Assembly: GCA_017457465.1 (NCBI GenBank)
Contig: JAFTHJ010000232.1
Span: 1 to 5,672, forward strand
Length of the DNA stretch: 5,672 nt
Source: Clostridia bacterium
GTDB taxonomy: Bacteria; Bacillota; Clostridia; Oscillospirales; CAG-272
Direction: 5' to 3'
Shown here: piece after piece, positions 5,579 to 5,672 of the stretch
Numbering within the stretch: position 1 is the stretch's first letter
Layout: every line of letters begins with the position of its first letter
Program-made: the position numbers and the translations under genes
The notes under the pieces: generated by a model
What the model was told of the DNA's origin: nothing
Seen by the model: the letters and a program-made list of their open reading frames with translations, nothing else
Database searches by the model: none

Positions 5579-5669
5579 GGAGAAGTCGCCTAGTTGGTCG
5601 AGGGCGCACGATGGGACATCGTGTAACCTGTAACAGGGTTCGAGAGTTCGAATCTCTCCTTCTCCGCCA
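5579..5669 (+). tRNA. Class II serine-type tRNA, anticodon triplet GGA, aberrant anticodon loop
   Basis: The 91-nt gene includes an encoded CCA. The 7-bp acceptor stem is perfect (GGAGAAG 5579-5585, CTTCTCC 5659-5665), with discriminator G73 at 5666. The D-arm has a 3-bp GCC/GGC stem and the conserved GG. The long variable arm is CCTG-TAA-CAGG (5627-5637). The T-arm is GAGAG/CTCTC around a standard TTCGAAT loop. A long variable arm with G73 is the serine identity pattern for seryl-tRNA synthetase, which ignores the anticodon. The anticodon stem is CACGA/TCGTG with loop TGGGACA at 5612-5618, so the central triplet is GGA (reads UCC/UCU). Position 33 is G instead of the near-universal U, and position 37 is C instead of a purine. 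32-38 and 33-37 can pair as T-A and G-C, giving a 7-bp stem with a 3-base loop. It may be a translation-impaired serine tRNA, a specialised tRNA or a decaying gene. The body is too well preserved for an old pseudogene. Confidence 0.85.
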
Positions 5670-5672
5670 AAA

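Noticed and set aside
5579..5669. Reading the tRNA as proline (GGG anticodon) by shifting the anticodon one base.
   Set aside because: The CACGA/TCGTG stem fixes the 7-base loop as TGGGACA, making GGA the central triplet. The long variable arm and G73 fit serine and not proline.

Overview
The window looks like chromosomal DNA of a gut-type anaerobic Firmicute of class Clostridia, most likely an uncultured Oscillospirales or Christensenellales relative. This is a judgement from protein style. The pyruvate phosphate dikinase is closest in feel to clostridial enzymes. The large secreted protein carries an N-terminal module that I associate with exoproteins of uncultured gut Clostridia. No plasmid, phage, transposon or CRISPR signature is visible.

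Layout. Positions 1-924 (+) hold the C-terminal third of pyruvate, phosphate dikinase, cut by the left window edge. Positions 925-1014 hold two back-to-back perfect hairpins, one ending each of the two convergent transcripts. Positions 1015-5172 (-) encode a 1385-residue secreted multidomain protein. Its enzymatic centre is a glycerophosphodiester phosphodiesterase (GDPD) domain, followed by a probable carbohydrate-binding module, an Ig-like domain, a six-turn GLUG-like beta-solenoid and a terminal beta-sandwich. Directly upstream on the same strand, at 5186-5332, is a previously easy-to-miss 48-codon reading frame. It starts with TTG behind a strong GGAGG ribosome binding site and ends 13 bases before the exoprotein start. 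The two probably form a short operon read from a near-consensus promoter at 5399-5427 (-).

Positions 5333-5578 are an AT-rich divergent regulatory region. It holds the operon promoter, two small inverted repeats, roughly phased A-tracts and a strong extended -10 promoter facing right. That promoter drives a class II serine-type tRNA gene at 5579-5669 with encoded CCA. The tRNA is normal everywhere except the anticodon loop. The loop has lost U33, and the bases at 33 and 37 (and 32 and 38) are complementary, so the arm can close into a 7-bp stem with only the GGA anticodon triplet unpaired.

The two most interesting items are this serine tRNA variant and the coupled small protein in front of the exoprotein. 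The dikinase is ordinary central carbon metabolism and has no evident functional link to its neighbours.
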